A stretch of 64,000 bases of DNA, taken from Proales similis (lineage: Eukaryota > Rotifera > Eurotatoria > Ploima > Proalidae). Below the pieces are notes generated by a model that saw nothing but the letters and a program-made list of their open reading frames with translations, did no database searches and was not told where the DNA came from. Both the position numbers and the translations under genes were made by a program. The first letter of the stretch is position 1, and every line of letters begins with the position of its first letter. The stretch spans positions 372,001-436,000 of the forward strand of contig JAGVRJ010000007.1 in NCBI GenBank assembly GCA_019059635.1, read 5' to 3'. This document shows positions 45,391-55,624 of this stretch, piece after piece.

Positions 45391-48385
45391 TCAAGTGGAT
45401 GGGTTGACGGCAGATATCAAATCAAAGTCGGCCATTAAATCTCGCATATAGAATGCCATCTCCTCGTCCGCAATTATTTGCCTCTCTAAAATGGAAGCAG
45501 CGATTGCTTATTCTTGTCTAGGCATTAGGGCGCCTTGGTGATCACTTACCATCGAGCGGGACACTACTGTCTGCCATCGATTGAGACAGGCGCCGGTCGC
45601 TTGCAATCGGGGGCTAGTCGCGGAGAAATTCGATATAGGCACGCGTGACATTGAATTAGTAGAAGCCCGTTTTGATTACCAGCTTGCTTCTATTAGATAC
45701 AACTGCTGTCTGCTTATGGCTCCCGTTGAAGTAAGGATTCTCGCTCATCTATGTTGGCGACGTCAGTTTTCATAAAAATCGAATTTTTAGCCTGTTTGAA
45801 ATGAAAAATTCGCCAACCGTATAAGCAACCGATGCGTAGGCAAGATGCGGCTCCGAATGCTGCTTTTCGAGCTCTTGTCGAACAAACATCTCCTCTTTGA
45901 TCACTTTTAGGCTTTGAAGCGGTAATTTAATTGACGAATAATGATCGTCGCCATCGTCCTCATCATTTTCTTTATCTTAATCAGCGCTAGTCTGGTGAAG
46001 CTTACTTGTTCTTGAGAACCGCGAAACGCTGCTCCCATGTCTCATTTATTCGTTCATTTTCTCGCTTTAGACGACCAATTTCGCTTTCGTATTGACGTCT
46101 TGTCTCAATTGCAACATCATCCAGTATCATTTTCGTCCTTTCAATTTGCTTCTCAGAGCGCATCTCGTTACGGATTTCGACATCACTCTTGTTTTCCTCC
46201 TGACGCGCTTTCTTTAAGTTCGAGCAGAAGACAAGCCCATGTCAATTATTCTTTTCCAGCAGAAAAGAAAAAAAAATTGTTTTCAATCTGCATACAAATT
46301 CGTCTGCATCGGAAGGATTTGTCCCCTGGCCAGATGCTGGCTGAGCAGAATCGGCATTAGGCGCGACATTGAGCCTTGCAAGCTGCTCATAATTGGAGCT
46401 ATTCTCTTCTCGTCGATGATTTTTTTTTATTTCTTTTAATCTGTCTAGCTCGCTCCGAAGCTTAATTATCTCGTTCTGCTGTTCGTCCCGCTGTTTTTGC
46501 TCGTGTTCACGCTGTTGTTCAATTAGTATTCTGGTCTGCTCTTGTTGTCGGCGCAGTTCTTCTTGCTGTTGTTTTATTTCGTTCCTCGTGCTTTGACTCA
46601 GCTTTAGTTTGAAAACACGCAAACAGACAATGAGATTAGACAATTTTGAACTCTTTAAACGTGGCAAAATAAGGTCACAAACCTCGTCTCTGGTCTCTTT
46701 GAGCTTCTTTAAATGTTTTGCTTCAGCGGTTGCCAGCTGCTTTTCATACTAAGTCCAGTTTTAGAATGCAAATGAATGGAATTTGATCATGCATCAAACA
46801 GAGATCATCATGTTTGTATAATTGCGCTCACATACGTCTTTTCTTAATTTTTGCTTCTCGCTCTCGTGCCTCGCTCGGCCCTCTTCCAAATCTCGTTTCA
46901 GCTGTTGATTACGGCGAATTAGAGAAACAGAAGCGTCTGGATGCCCTGGATACACTCACTTGCTGATTGAGCATTCGCTCGCTTTCAATCTGACGTTGAC
47001 TATCATCGAGTTGTATCACTGCCAACTGATTTGTTAATTTGCGTGTGGGCGCGCATACAGAAAATTCACGACTCACGGATGCGCTCGTTCTGCTCGTCCT
47101 TAGTCAACAATGCCTCTTCCAAGCGACGGGCCTTTTTTTTCTGCTCGTCGATTTCAATTTGCTTTTTGGCTAATTGCGCTTCTAGTTGAGCGATCGATTC
47201 GTCAGCCTGGCTCTTAATTAATTGTTGCGGAAGATGACGCCACTGTTGATTAAGACACGGATATTAGCCATGTAATTCAACCTTGACATTTTGCACATCC
47301 AGCTCTAGCTGCCTGATGATCGCAGATTTCTGTTCATCCTTCAGCTTGAGCGCATTCTCAAGCTCGCTTATCTTCTCGATAAGCACTGGATTTTGATTTG
47401 GCTTGGCACTGTCGTTCACCTTTCGCTCATTGAACTTTTGCTTCCATTTCGTGTTCTGCTCCTTAATGTTACAAAATTTGAACATAAATCCTGTTCTCGA
47501 TTAATTCACTCGGCCATCAACAGCCAAATGGAACGTACATGCAATTTTTTGGTTAAATGAGCCACTATGTTGGCAAGCTCTGAATTATACGCAGCCCTTA
47601 TTCTTTCCAGGCCCTAAATCAAACAAAGTCATGTTTATTGGACAGATAGACAGACATGTGTGGGAAAGCACCAAGACGGCCCATCAATGTGATTAGTGGC
47701 TTATTTGATTACTATTTGTTTTATGCGCTTCTAGTTTACCTGTTCTTGCAGAGTAATCAGATTTTTGTGTCGGTTATTAACCAGAGCCGTGCTGATGAAC
47801 AGATGATTAATGAACAGATTTTGATTTTTTCTTTCGATGCGACTAATACGTACATTTGCTGACTTCGCTCATCCAGATCGTTGTTAAACTTGCTCTCGAT
47901 CGAATCTTTCGACAGTCGCAAATCAAACGAGATGGAATCGAGATCCTTTCGGTTTACATTTTAGATGGCGCCATCTTTCAACAAGCATGGTTGCGTGTAT
48001 TACCGCGCATAGGCGCTCCACAGTTTCAGTGGCGTTTTTTATATCGACAATCTCAGAAGCGTCTGTCTGTGTGGCACGGTCGGCCAGGAAATAGCCCACT
48101 TTGCACTGCTCGCTTATACTCAAGCTGTCGAATTGCGGCCGTTTTAGTTCCACATTTGATAACTCGAATCAAACGACCAACTCACTCGAAATCTTTGAGT
48201 GTCTTCTTTGTCAGCGCTTTGGACGGTTCCTTTTCATGCTCGGGCTCCGTGTAAATCTCAACTTGAGACTTGCGAATCAAACGAGCCAAGTTGGCGCTGA
48301 TCACTCGATTCATTTCAATTTTCTCTTTAGAACCACCGCCACCTCCACCGCCGCCGCCGCCGCTGTTGTTCGTCATCATCATCAT
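45391..48385 (-). CDS. Coiled-coil protein, 16 exons, unknown family
   Basis: Sixteen short exons join in phase to 635 codons. Exon starts, in order: 48385, 48124, 47945, 47791, 47613, 47461, 47242, 47018, 46901, 46748, 46601, 46211, 45911, 45748, 45613, 45485. The N-terminus is MMMMTNNS followed by a run of about ten Gly. A small conserved-looking block follows (VISANLARLIRKSQVEIYTE, GYFLADRATQTD). The central ~400 residues are Glu/Lys/Gln-rich coiled coil, including an extreme Gln/Glu/Arg segment (QQQEELRRQQEQTRILIEQQ). The C-terminus ends in a non-coiled block (DERQIIADEEMAFYMRDLMA) that may be a binding motif. I cannot name the family; a centrosomal, ciliary or cytoskeletal role is the usual expectation for such architecture. 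The exon 11 donor is accurate to about one base. Confidence 0.75.
48335..48364 (-). repeat. Poly-Gly coding trinucleotide repeat
   Basis: A run of GGN codons (mostly GGC/GGT/GGA) directly after the MMMMTNNS start of the coiled-coil gene. It is likely length-variable between individuals. Confidence 0.8.
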
Positions 48386-49667
48386 TGCGAGTTGGAGTTT
48401 TTAGAATTAGACAACAGCTTCATTTAGCGAATTTATTCCTTCTTTAATATATATTAAGCACTCTCAGTTGCCATGGTTTCTCTTAAACCTCTCCAACTTG
48501 CAGCACACTTGACAAGGAGCAGCTCGAGTCGTTCTAAAACCGCTTCTCCTCTATTCTCCAACGCACAAGTGAGCCAAAATATTTGCGTTTAATCAAGCAG
48601 CAGTAGCAGCAACCCCAAATAGTTCAAGATAAATAAAAACTTGTTGCGTCAAGGCCGTTTTATCAAAATGTTTACCCCTTCATAAACATGCTGAACCGAA
48701 TAGACTCGGCGATCAGTTCAATTAAAGAGTGTAAACATGAAATGGAAGCGATGCGTCCGTTCTCATTTTCTATTCTTGCCGCAGCTTCGATTTACTTTTT
48801 CTCAGTGGCTTGCTCGCGTATTGCGTTTGCACTAGATCGATTGATTGATCTCCTTTTCTCTTTTCTGATTCGTATTTCCCGCTTGCAGCCGTTTTCTAAC
48901 TATAACAAGCTGCAATAACACAACTCGCTTTCTTTTAAGCAGTCTCGCTTTTCTCCAAAGTTGCAGCAGTGTGCTCTTGCTCCATTTTGTTGCTCATCTG
49001 CGAGCCCTCTCTTTCCCTCTCTCTCTCTCTCTGTCTGTCTGCGGGTCTGAATTCAAACTGGCCGCAGTCTCGGCCGAGTTTATTCGCTTATCTTAAAAAT
49101 CCAAATACAAGATAAGAGAGTCGAGAGTGAGATTCAACAGCACGAAAATCTTTGACAGAACACGGCTAGAGTTGGACGCTTGGCTGCACCAGCCGCCTGA
49201 GACGTTCAAATTGGCTGCTAAAATTGAGCGCAAGTAAACTTTTTGTTCAAATTTCAGCCTAATTAAAACGACGAGTTTAACGCTTCGCGTGTCGGTCTCC
49301 TTCTCATGCCACGATTGCTGCTTTCTGTATGCGATTGGCATTGTGGCTTGAAATAATCAAATGTGTTGGGGCAGTTGGGAAATTTCATTCATTTGCCCGA
49401 TTTGTAGACACGCATCATCATTCAAGCAGATGCACTTTGGCCTTATTCTGCTTGTTTGGCTGTTTGACAGCTTCTTTATTTTGTTGCTTACTATTTGACG
49501 GCACTGCGAGTGGCTGCCTGTCTGTTTGAGCTTTATTAAACGAGGCCAGGCACGTGCAAAAAATGGCATTTGTCACATCCAAAGCCGAGTCGATATGGAA
49601 CAATATTCGATTTGAGTTTAGATACCGCGCTGCTTTGGTAAAAGTGAAAGCGGATATTTAGTCCAAA
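48386..49667. other. Divergent intergenic region (coiled-coil gene / GPCR)
   Basis: About 1.3 kb with no gene I can support. It has a CT run at about 49016-49034 followed by GTCTGTCTG. It holds the promoters of both flanking genes. A pyrimidine-poor AG (gatatttag) sits 7 nt before the GPCR ATG and may be a 5' UTR or trans-splice acceptor. Confidence 0.4.
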
Positions 49668-51402
49668 ATGCTCTTGAATGAAACTCTGCTGAACTATACA
49701 TTGCTGCTGGCTGACGACTCGGACCAGACGACGGACATAAACGAAAAGTACAAACTGAACATCATTGTACCGATAGCCTGGTCTCTGATCATTACAGGAG
49801 GTGTTCTCGGTAAGTTTGGCCGAGGCCGTTCGCCATTCGCTCTTGCTCACTGGCTCTGGCTCGTCAAGGCAATGGACTCATCATTTATGTGATACTCAAG
49901 CGACGCTTGTACATCAACTCTTGCACCAACTGTTACATACTGAATGTGGCAATCGCAGACCTTTGCTTCACTCTAATTTGTGTGCCAGTGACCATGACCG
50001 CGTACACGTTCCGCGAGTGGATATTCGGCGCTTTCATGTGCCGCTTCCAGAATCTGCTGATGTTTGTAAGTGCCAAAGCTCCTTGCTCTCTGTCGTTTTC
50101 TGTTTTGGATTCTAATTGAATCAAGGCGTCAGTTCAGGCAGCTTGCCTCACACTTACCGCAATGACAATTGACAGGTGAGAACTGAGGAGCAGAAAATTG
50201 TAAAAAGTCAGCCGGACTGAATCACAGCAACATTCTTTTAGATACGCAGCCATTATGTATCCGCTTAAATCGCTTGACTTCCGCACAGAGGGAACAGCGT
50301 TTAGAATAAACGTTTCAATTTGGATCGGTGAGCTTTCTCTGATTCGCGTCAAGTCAAGACTAGTCAACTCTCTCATCGAATCTGCTTAGCATCGTTCACA
50401 TTGAATATTCCCTACTTTATCTACTACAGGCAAACAGAGACTCTGTCGGGCCAAGACTACTGCTATGCCGAGTTCCCCGTCATTGATCTGCAGCAAACGC
50501 CATTCGGTGACTTGTTTAAAAGCAACGGTCTGTCCGAGCTGCCCATCGAAGCGGTTCTCACCATCTACACTGTGATCATATCTTATTTCCTGCCTCTGGC
50601 CACCATCATCTACTGCTACGCGGGCATGCTTCGCAAATTTATCAACAAAAAACAGCCAGGCAGTGACGAGACATTATCAAGTCCGCCCTCTACGCATGCC
50701 GCCAGCTTGACGCCGGATGTGAAGTTCTCCCCAGACATGGTGTCATTAGTCAAAGACGTAAGCGAGGCATCTGCTTTTTTTTTCGATTTCGTTCTTCAAG
50801 CAAATTCAATTTTCGCTTTCGATCAGAGCGAGGCCAATCACGAAAATCTGGACAAGAGCTGCATAAAGGCAAAGGAGAACAAGAAACTGATTATCCCGCA
50901 GTTTTTGAGAGGCTGCAAAAGAAGCGCAGATGAGACAGAAATGGCCAAAACCTTGCAGCCTCAGTTCTGCAGCAAACTTCAGTCGAGTACAAAGACGAAC
51001 CGATCGGAGGTTTCGCTCATGCTCAGCGAGCATGGCGGAGCACATGTGAGAAACGAGCGAATGCTGAGGCGTCAGAAAACGCGCATATTGATCCTGATCG
51101 CCACCATATCGATCACGTTCGCCATTCTCTGGCTGCCCGCGCACGTAATTCAAATCTGGAAAGTAGTGTTTCGCAAATACTTTCCGTACAGTGATCCGAT
51201 GTACATCGCCAAGTTGATCGGACACACCCTCTCCTACTCCAATTCACTCATTAACCCGTTTATCTACGCGTTCGTGGGCACCAAGTTTAGACATCACCTC
51301 TACGATGAGTTTGAGTTTGTTATTAGGAAGTTTAGACCAAAAAGCAGCAGGCCAAGAAAAGCTGCTCGCAGGCAAAATAATGGCGAAGTCACTCAGTTCT
51401 GA
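49668..51402 (+). CDS. Class A peptide GPCR, galanin/allatostatin-A receptor-like
   Basis: Six exons (49668-49809, 49869-50065, 50126-50175, 50242-50327, 50390-50757, 50827-51402) sum to 473 codons. The N-terminus has two N-glycosylation sites (MLLNETLLNYTL). Rhodopsin-family landmarks are TM1 GNGLIIYVI, TM2 NVAIADLCFTL, the TM3 end MTIDRYAAIMYP (DRY), TM6 ITFAILWLPAHVIQIW and TM7 YSNSLINPFIYAF. Cys in MCRF (TM3) and CYAEF (extracellular loop 2) form the usual disulphide pair. The TM6-TM7 sequences resemble galanin, kisspeptin and allatostatin-A receptors more than aminergic ones. The ligand is probably a neuropeptide coupled through G proteins. Loop 3 is long and Lys/Arg/Ser-rich. A 69-nt in-frame stretch (50758-50826) has perfect splice ends and encodes a Phe-rich insert, so I treat it as an intron. 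AATAAA is at 51473. Confidence 0.9.
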
Positions 51403-51731
51403 GCAGAATTGTTTTTGTGGTAATCGGTGGTTTGATGTTCACTTATTTAACTTATGAAACTTTTTGACAATCAATAAAACAAACAAACAAGCAAAAAAGT
51501 CCAATTCGCATCTGTTCGCAATCAATTGTAAGTCTGAGCTGGCAAGTTGTCTTGTGACCCATCAGGCCATCAGAAAATAGTTTGGTCTTATCGGCCTCTT
51601 GTTTGCGTTATGCGGGTCATATGCATGTCATGCGTGCAGGCTCGATCATGTGATCAGCTACTTAAATCGCCGCTCTAGAGCAGATTTCGACATTTTGCGA
51701 ACAACCAAACGAAGCGCTAGGAAAAGCCGAA

Positions 51732-53050
51732 ATGAATCGAGCAGCCATTCTGATTGTTCTGGTCGCCATCCAGATCGCGGTCGCCACTGCCGCCGCTGCC
51801 AAGTATGTGAACGAGCCGTGCTATGTCAAAAGTCAAACACCAATCAAGGGAGTCAAGTGAGTGTCAACTTGATGGCTTCATATTGTCCTGTTTGCGTTCA
51901 TCAGTTCTTTCTCTAAAGAACTTATCCCCGCCCGCACGAGTACCTGAACATCAAATCGCTGCCCGCCGGCTTCGATTGGCGAAACGTGAACGGAACAAAT
52001 TTCTTGTCCACCACTCGTAACCAACACATTCCCCAATAGTGAGTTGGCCCTTATCGAACAAGCAATTTTGGAAAAATTTTTCAATTCATTTTTGAAACAC
52101 AGCTGCGGCTCATGCTGGGCTCACGGTAGGAGACAAACTGATTGGACTTTTCTGATTGCTTTGTTTCATGCAGCCAACTTACAGGAACCACGAGTGCGAT
52201 GGCGGACAGAATCAACATCAAGCGAAAGGCTGCTTGGCCTTCAGCTTACCTCTCGGTTCAAAATGTTCTTGATTGCGGTAATGCGGGCTCTTGCCACGGA
52301 GGAGACATGCTTCCCGTGTACAAGTATGCGCACGAGAAGGGCATTCCCGACGAGACGTGCAACAACTACCAAGCTAAAGATCAAGACTGGTGGGCATTCA
52401 AGAACACAACCAAGGTCCTGCTCTCGTCCAACATTCTGTTTTTGAAGCGAGACCTTCAACCAATGCGGCACCTGTGTGACCTTTGGCCAGTGCCACGTTG
52501 TTAAGAATTACACCCTGTGGCGAGTTGGCGACTACGGCGCCGTGTCAGGAAGAGACAAGATGAAGGCCGAGATTTATGCGAACGGCCCGATCGCCTGCGG
52601 CATCATGGCCACTCCCGATCTGGAGAACTACGCCGGAGGAATCTACTCTGAGTACCACATCCTTCCTCAGGTACTGAACGCATCCCGTCCTTTACGTTTG
52701 AACCGAGTGAACTTGGCTTCCTAGATCAACCACATTGTGTCGGTTACTGGCTGGGGCTACGATCAGGCTTCTGGCGTCGAGTACTGGGTCGGTAAGTAGA
52801 TAGTTTGCTCGCGAACAAAAACACACTCGTGACCAAATCAAATTACTTGACTAGTGCGAAACTCGTGGGGTCAGCCATGGGTGAGTGGGCAAAGGCCGAG
52901 TCAAGTTTTGAATTCGAATTTAATCAAATCTAAACCAAGGGTGAGCAAGGATTCCTTCGAATTGTGACCAGCGCCTACAAGAACGGCGGAAGCAAATACA
53001 ACCTGGCAATCGAGGAGGACTGCGCCTACGCAGATCCGATTGTTCAATAA
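51732..53050 (+). CDS. CTSZ: Cathepsin Z/X, papain-family carboxypeptidase
   Basis: Eight exons (51732-51856, 51919-52038, 52103-52125, 52185-52389, 52448-52670, 52725-52791, 52855-52880, 52940-53050) sum to 300 codons; human CTSZ is 303 residues. There is a signal peptide ([20 protein letters not shown]) and a short Cys-containing propeptide (YVNEPCYVK) as in cathepsin Z. The mini-loop [16 protein letters not shown] is diagnostic. The catalytic triad is visible: Cys in CGSCWAH, His in [10 protein letters not shown], Asn in VRNSWGQPW. Other conserved blocks are [26 protein letters not shown] and GVGD-type [11 protein letters not shown]. It is a lysosomal cysteine carboxypeptidase. The catalytic Cys sits in a 23-nt exon and the catalytic Asn in a 26-nt exon. 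AATAAA is at 53163. Confidence 0.96.
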
Positions 53051-53550
53051 ATCAGTTCACGACGCTCTTCTTTGAGAGGGCGCACTTGTTGGCATTCAAT
53101 TTAGGCGTTTTTCAGCTTATAATCTTTAGACTTGACAAAAATTAATTTCATTCATCAATCAGAATAAAAAATTCCGCCTTAGGTTAAATGAAAATTTTGT
53201 CATTAATAATCCACTTGCGATTACAAATTATCCATGCAGCGTCGATGCAATATTTCTTCTGAGTAGAGATGGTCTTATCAGTCGGCGACAGTGCGGCGAC
53301 AAACTCACCAGATTAATTCACCAGCAGGCGAATTTCAACTCTAAACAAAATTATTTTTTTTTCATTATTCAGTGCAAGAAGTGTCGAGATAGAAACTCGA
53401 AGCGTTTGTGCGAATTGAGAAAAATTAGCATAATTGCTCTCTTATACAGTTACATCGGTCGAGATATAGATGCAAAAGTTTCAAAGAGGCACACAGACGT
53501 AGAGAGAGAGACAACAGGCAGAGAAAACTCAGGCGTGAAGAGGCGAAGAA
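53051..53550. other. Intergenic between cathepsin Z and UBE2W
   Basis: It holds AATAAA (53163) for cathepsin Z and presumably the UBE2W promoter and 5' UTR. No frame is supported. Confidence 0.5.
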
Positions 53551-54424
53551 ATGACTGTAAGTTGCAGTCTCATGTTTCAGGCGAACAAATGTTGAAAATG
53601 AAAGCAGCAAAGGCTAAGGAAAGAGTTGGCCAATTTCATCAAAGAGCCCATCCAGGGCATGAGTCTCGACCAAAACCGCGTAGAGGATAATCTAAGCACG
53701 TAGGCTCCTCCGACCATTTGTTGTCTAGGAGCGCGCTCGCATGAAAATAAAAAAGCTGGTACATCAATTTCAAGGGAGCAAGCAACACACTCTACGAGAA
53801 CGAAGACTTTGTTCTCAGATTCAAATTCCCGCCCCGCTATCCGTTTGGTAAGCGCCTCGACTCGAACCGATTCCGGTCTAAAGCAACCTTGCCGACCGCT
53901 TCGTTCTAGATTCCCCTTCGGTAATCTCAGCGGCAATAGATGCCGATTTGTTTTGATCTAATTTACTGCTTCAGGTGATGTTCATCGGCAATCACGTACC
54001 AGTTCACCCTCACGTGGTATGATTTAGACCAGTTCGCTTTGTGAAGAATTCAAATCGGCTAAATAGTATAAATCGACTTAAAAATCTCATGCCAATAGTA
54101 TAGCAACGGACACATTTGCCTTTCAATACTCACGGACGAATGGTCACCAGCGTTGTCGGTTCAATCGGTGTGTCTCTCGATTCTCAGCATGCTGAGCAGC
54201 TGCAAGGAAAAAGTAACTTCGCTTTTCCCTCATCTCGCCATCAATCTTGTTTCACTGTGACTTGCAGATACCACCGCCCGACAACGATCGATACGTGGCC
54301 AGCTGCCGAGATCCGAACGACCCGAAAAAAACCAAATGGTTCTTTCACGGTACGTTCTCTTCCTTCAAAATGCATCTGCCATTTTAAAGACCACGCCGTG
54401 CCGTTTAAAGATGACGACGTTTGA
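53551..54424 (+). CDS. UBE2W: Ubiquitin-conjugating enzyme E2 W
   Basis: Eight exons (53551-53556, 53605-53699, 53756-53847, 53910-53920, 53975-54016, 54099-54212, 54268-54349, 54411-54424) sum to 152 codons, i.e. 151 residues, the same length as human UBE2W. The E2 fold is clear: RLRKELANFIKEP, RYPFDSPSVMF, HPHVYSNGHICLSILTDEWS with the active-site Cys in GHICLSIL, and a UBE2W-type C-terminus KKTKWFFHDDDV. UBE2W attaches ubiquitin to protein N-termini rather than to lysines. Coding exon 1 is 6 nt (Met-Thr), exon 4 is 11 nt and the last holds four codons plus a stop. The exon 2 acceptor is uncertain by one CAG codon. AATAAA is at 54463. Confidence 0.92.
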
Positions 54425-54491
54425 GGCCAAGCCATTGTGCCTTTAAGTATTCATTTTAAACAAATAAAGATTAGAGCAAGCAAGCCATCGA

Positions 54492-55042
54492 CTATTCCTC
54501 GGCAAGTTTCTGCAGCTTGTACGCTTCGTAGTCGGATCGCAGAAAATAGGATATCTCTGTCTCGTTTACTTCAATCTGATTTTGAGAAAAATGTGACTGG
54601 AAACACGGTTCTGGCTCAGCTCTTACTCAAGTGCTCAAGGGTTTGATCGTCTTGTAGAATAAGTTGCTCATCGTCGAAGCAGTTGATCACCGGGTCGTTC
54701 GACTTAAAGCAACAGTAGTTTAAGCTGGTTCGAATGGCAATCGTTGAAACATGCAAACCTTGGCCTTGAATGGCACGTGCTCGACCTTCAGGCAGTCGTA
54801 GTTGAACTTTTTAAACGGCGGCGGCAAGCTGCTCTTGGCTAATTCTGATCGAACGTTGAGCAAGTTGAGCGAATTGGAAGGTTGTTCGGCTGTTTTCTAC
54901 CGTCGCTGATTCGCTGTTTAAATTGCGCCACTGTGATGCTGGGCTCTACGTTGTGTATAACCATGTTGCGAATATTTCGATGCTCAAAAGATCGAATGAA
55001 TCTAATGGTCAGCACCAATCCTTGTTGATTCGAGTTTGCCAT
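54492..55042 (-). CDS. UPF0538 / C2orf76-family protein
   Basis: Four exons (55042-54901, 54838-54759, about 54702-54627, 54568-54492) give about 125 residues. The N-terminal LTIRFIRSFEHRNIRNMVIH is the family hallmark; human C2orf76 has VRLIRSFEHRNFKPVVYH. The middle SSLPPPFKKFNYDCLKVEH and the C-terminal INETEISYFLRSDYEAYK also align with it. The fold is ubiquitin-like and the biochemical role is not known. It is tail-to-tail with UBE2W: stops are 68 bp apart and the UBE2W AATAAA lies in between, so 3' ends probably overlap. Confidence 0.85.
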
Positions 55043-55105
55043 CGCACTCTCTATTGCGAAGCTGAGTTTTCTTTTTTCATAGAGATCGAAACTAATTTTT
55101 AGTTT

Positions 55106-55396
55106 GAAAACTCTCGACTCGATGATACGACCTTTCTGGTTTTTTATCGATGCACAATTAACTTGACACGTGAACAGCTTCAGTGGGCGATTGAAGAAAA
55201 GAATTTGAAAAATTTTAGAAATGTCTTTGTCAGAGCAGAAAATGGTCGAGTTGAGCAAAATATGCAAAATTTGGGCTTGTCCATCCCAGCTTCTGCCTTA
55301 TTGCGGCATCTCATCGCTCTAGCCAGACGTCTGGGTAGCTGGCTTCTTTTAGAGCTAACCTGCACATGCTTTCAAGAGGCAACAGAATCTGGATAG
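55106..55396 (+). CDS. Possible exon of a small unidentified protein
   Basis: A plus-strand open frame of roughly 97 codons begins after an AG (aatttttag) and ends in TAG at 55394-55396. Its sequence looks protein-like rather than random: TREQLQWAIEEKNLKNFRNV, ENGRVEQNMQNLGLSIPASA and LLRHLIALARRLGSWLLLEL form amphipathic helices. No ATG opens the frame, so an upstream exon overlapping the 5' end of the C2orf76-type gene would be needed. It may also be chance. No family recognised. Confidence 0.3.
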   Translation, partial: ENSRLDDTTFLVFYRCTINLTREQLQWAIEEKNLKNFRNVFVRAENGRVEQNMQNLGLSIPASALLRHLIALARRLGSWLLLELTCTCFQEATESG

Positions 55397-55624
55397 CTTA
55401 GGAGATTAATATAAGCATAATTTATTCTTGGATGCAACTATTTTCACTCCTAAAGACCCAAATAAGCAACAAACGTGAGACCTAGCGCGTTTAGAGTTAC
55501 TGGCGAGCACATTGGCTTGTTGACCTAATTCTAGCGCCGCCACTGGGTTAGAGACGAGCAGCTCTATGAATAGAACAAAAGCGGGAAGGGACCATCATAT
55601 CATGCGAGCGCATTCAACTCACGA

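Noticed and set aside
45391-45748. Separate small gene beginning ATG at 45748
   Set aside because: The three small exons read from that ATG, but a 3' splice site ends exactly at it and the upstream coiled-coil exon ends in phase 0. A single 16-exon gene is simpler.
50758-50826. Phe-rich 23-residue insert in the GPCR third loop
   Set aside because: The segment has GTAAGC and GATCAG ends and an internal pyrimidine tract. It is best read as an intron that happens to keep the frame.
52390-52447. Apparent loss of the CGTC block in cathepsin Z
   Set aside because: Removing the 58-nt intron restores [14 protein letters not shown], as in other cathepsin Z proteins, so nothing is missing.
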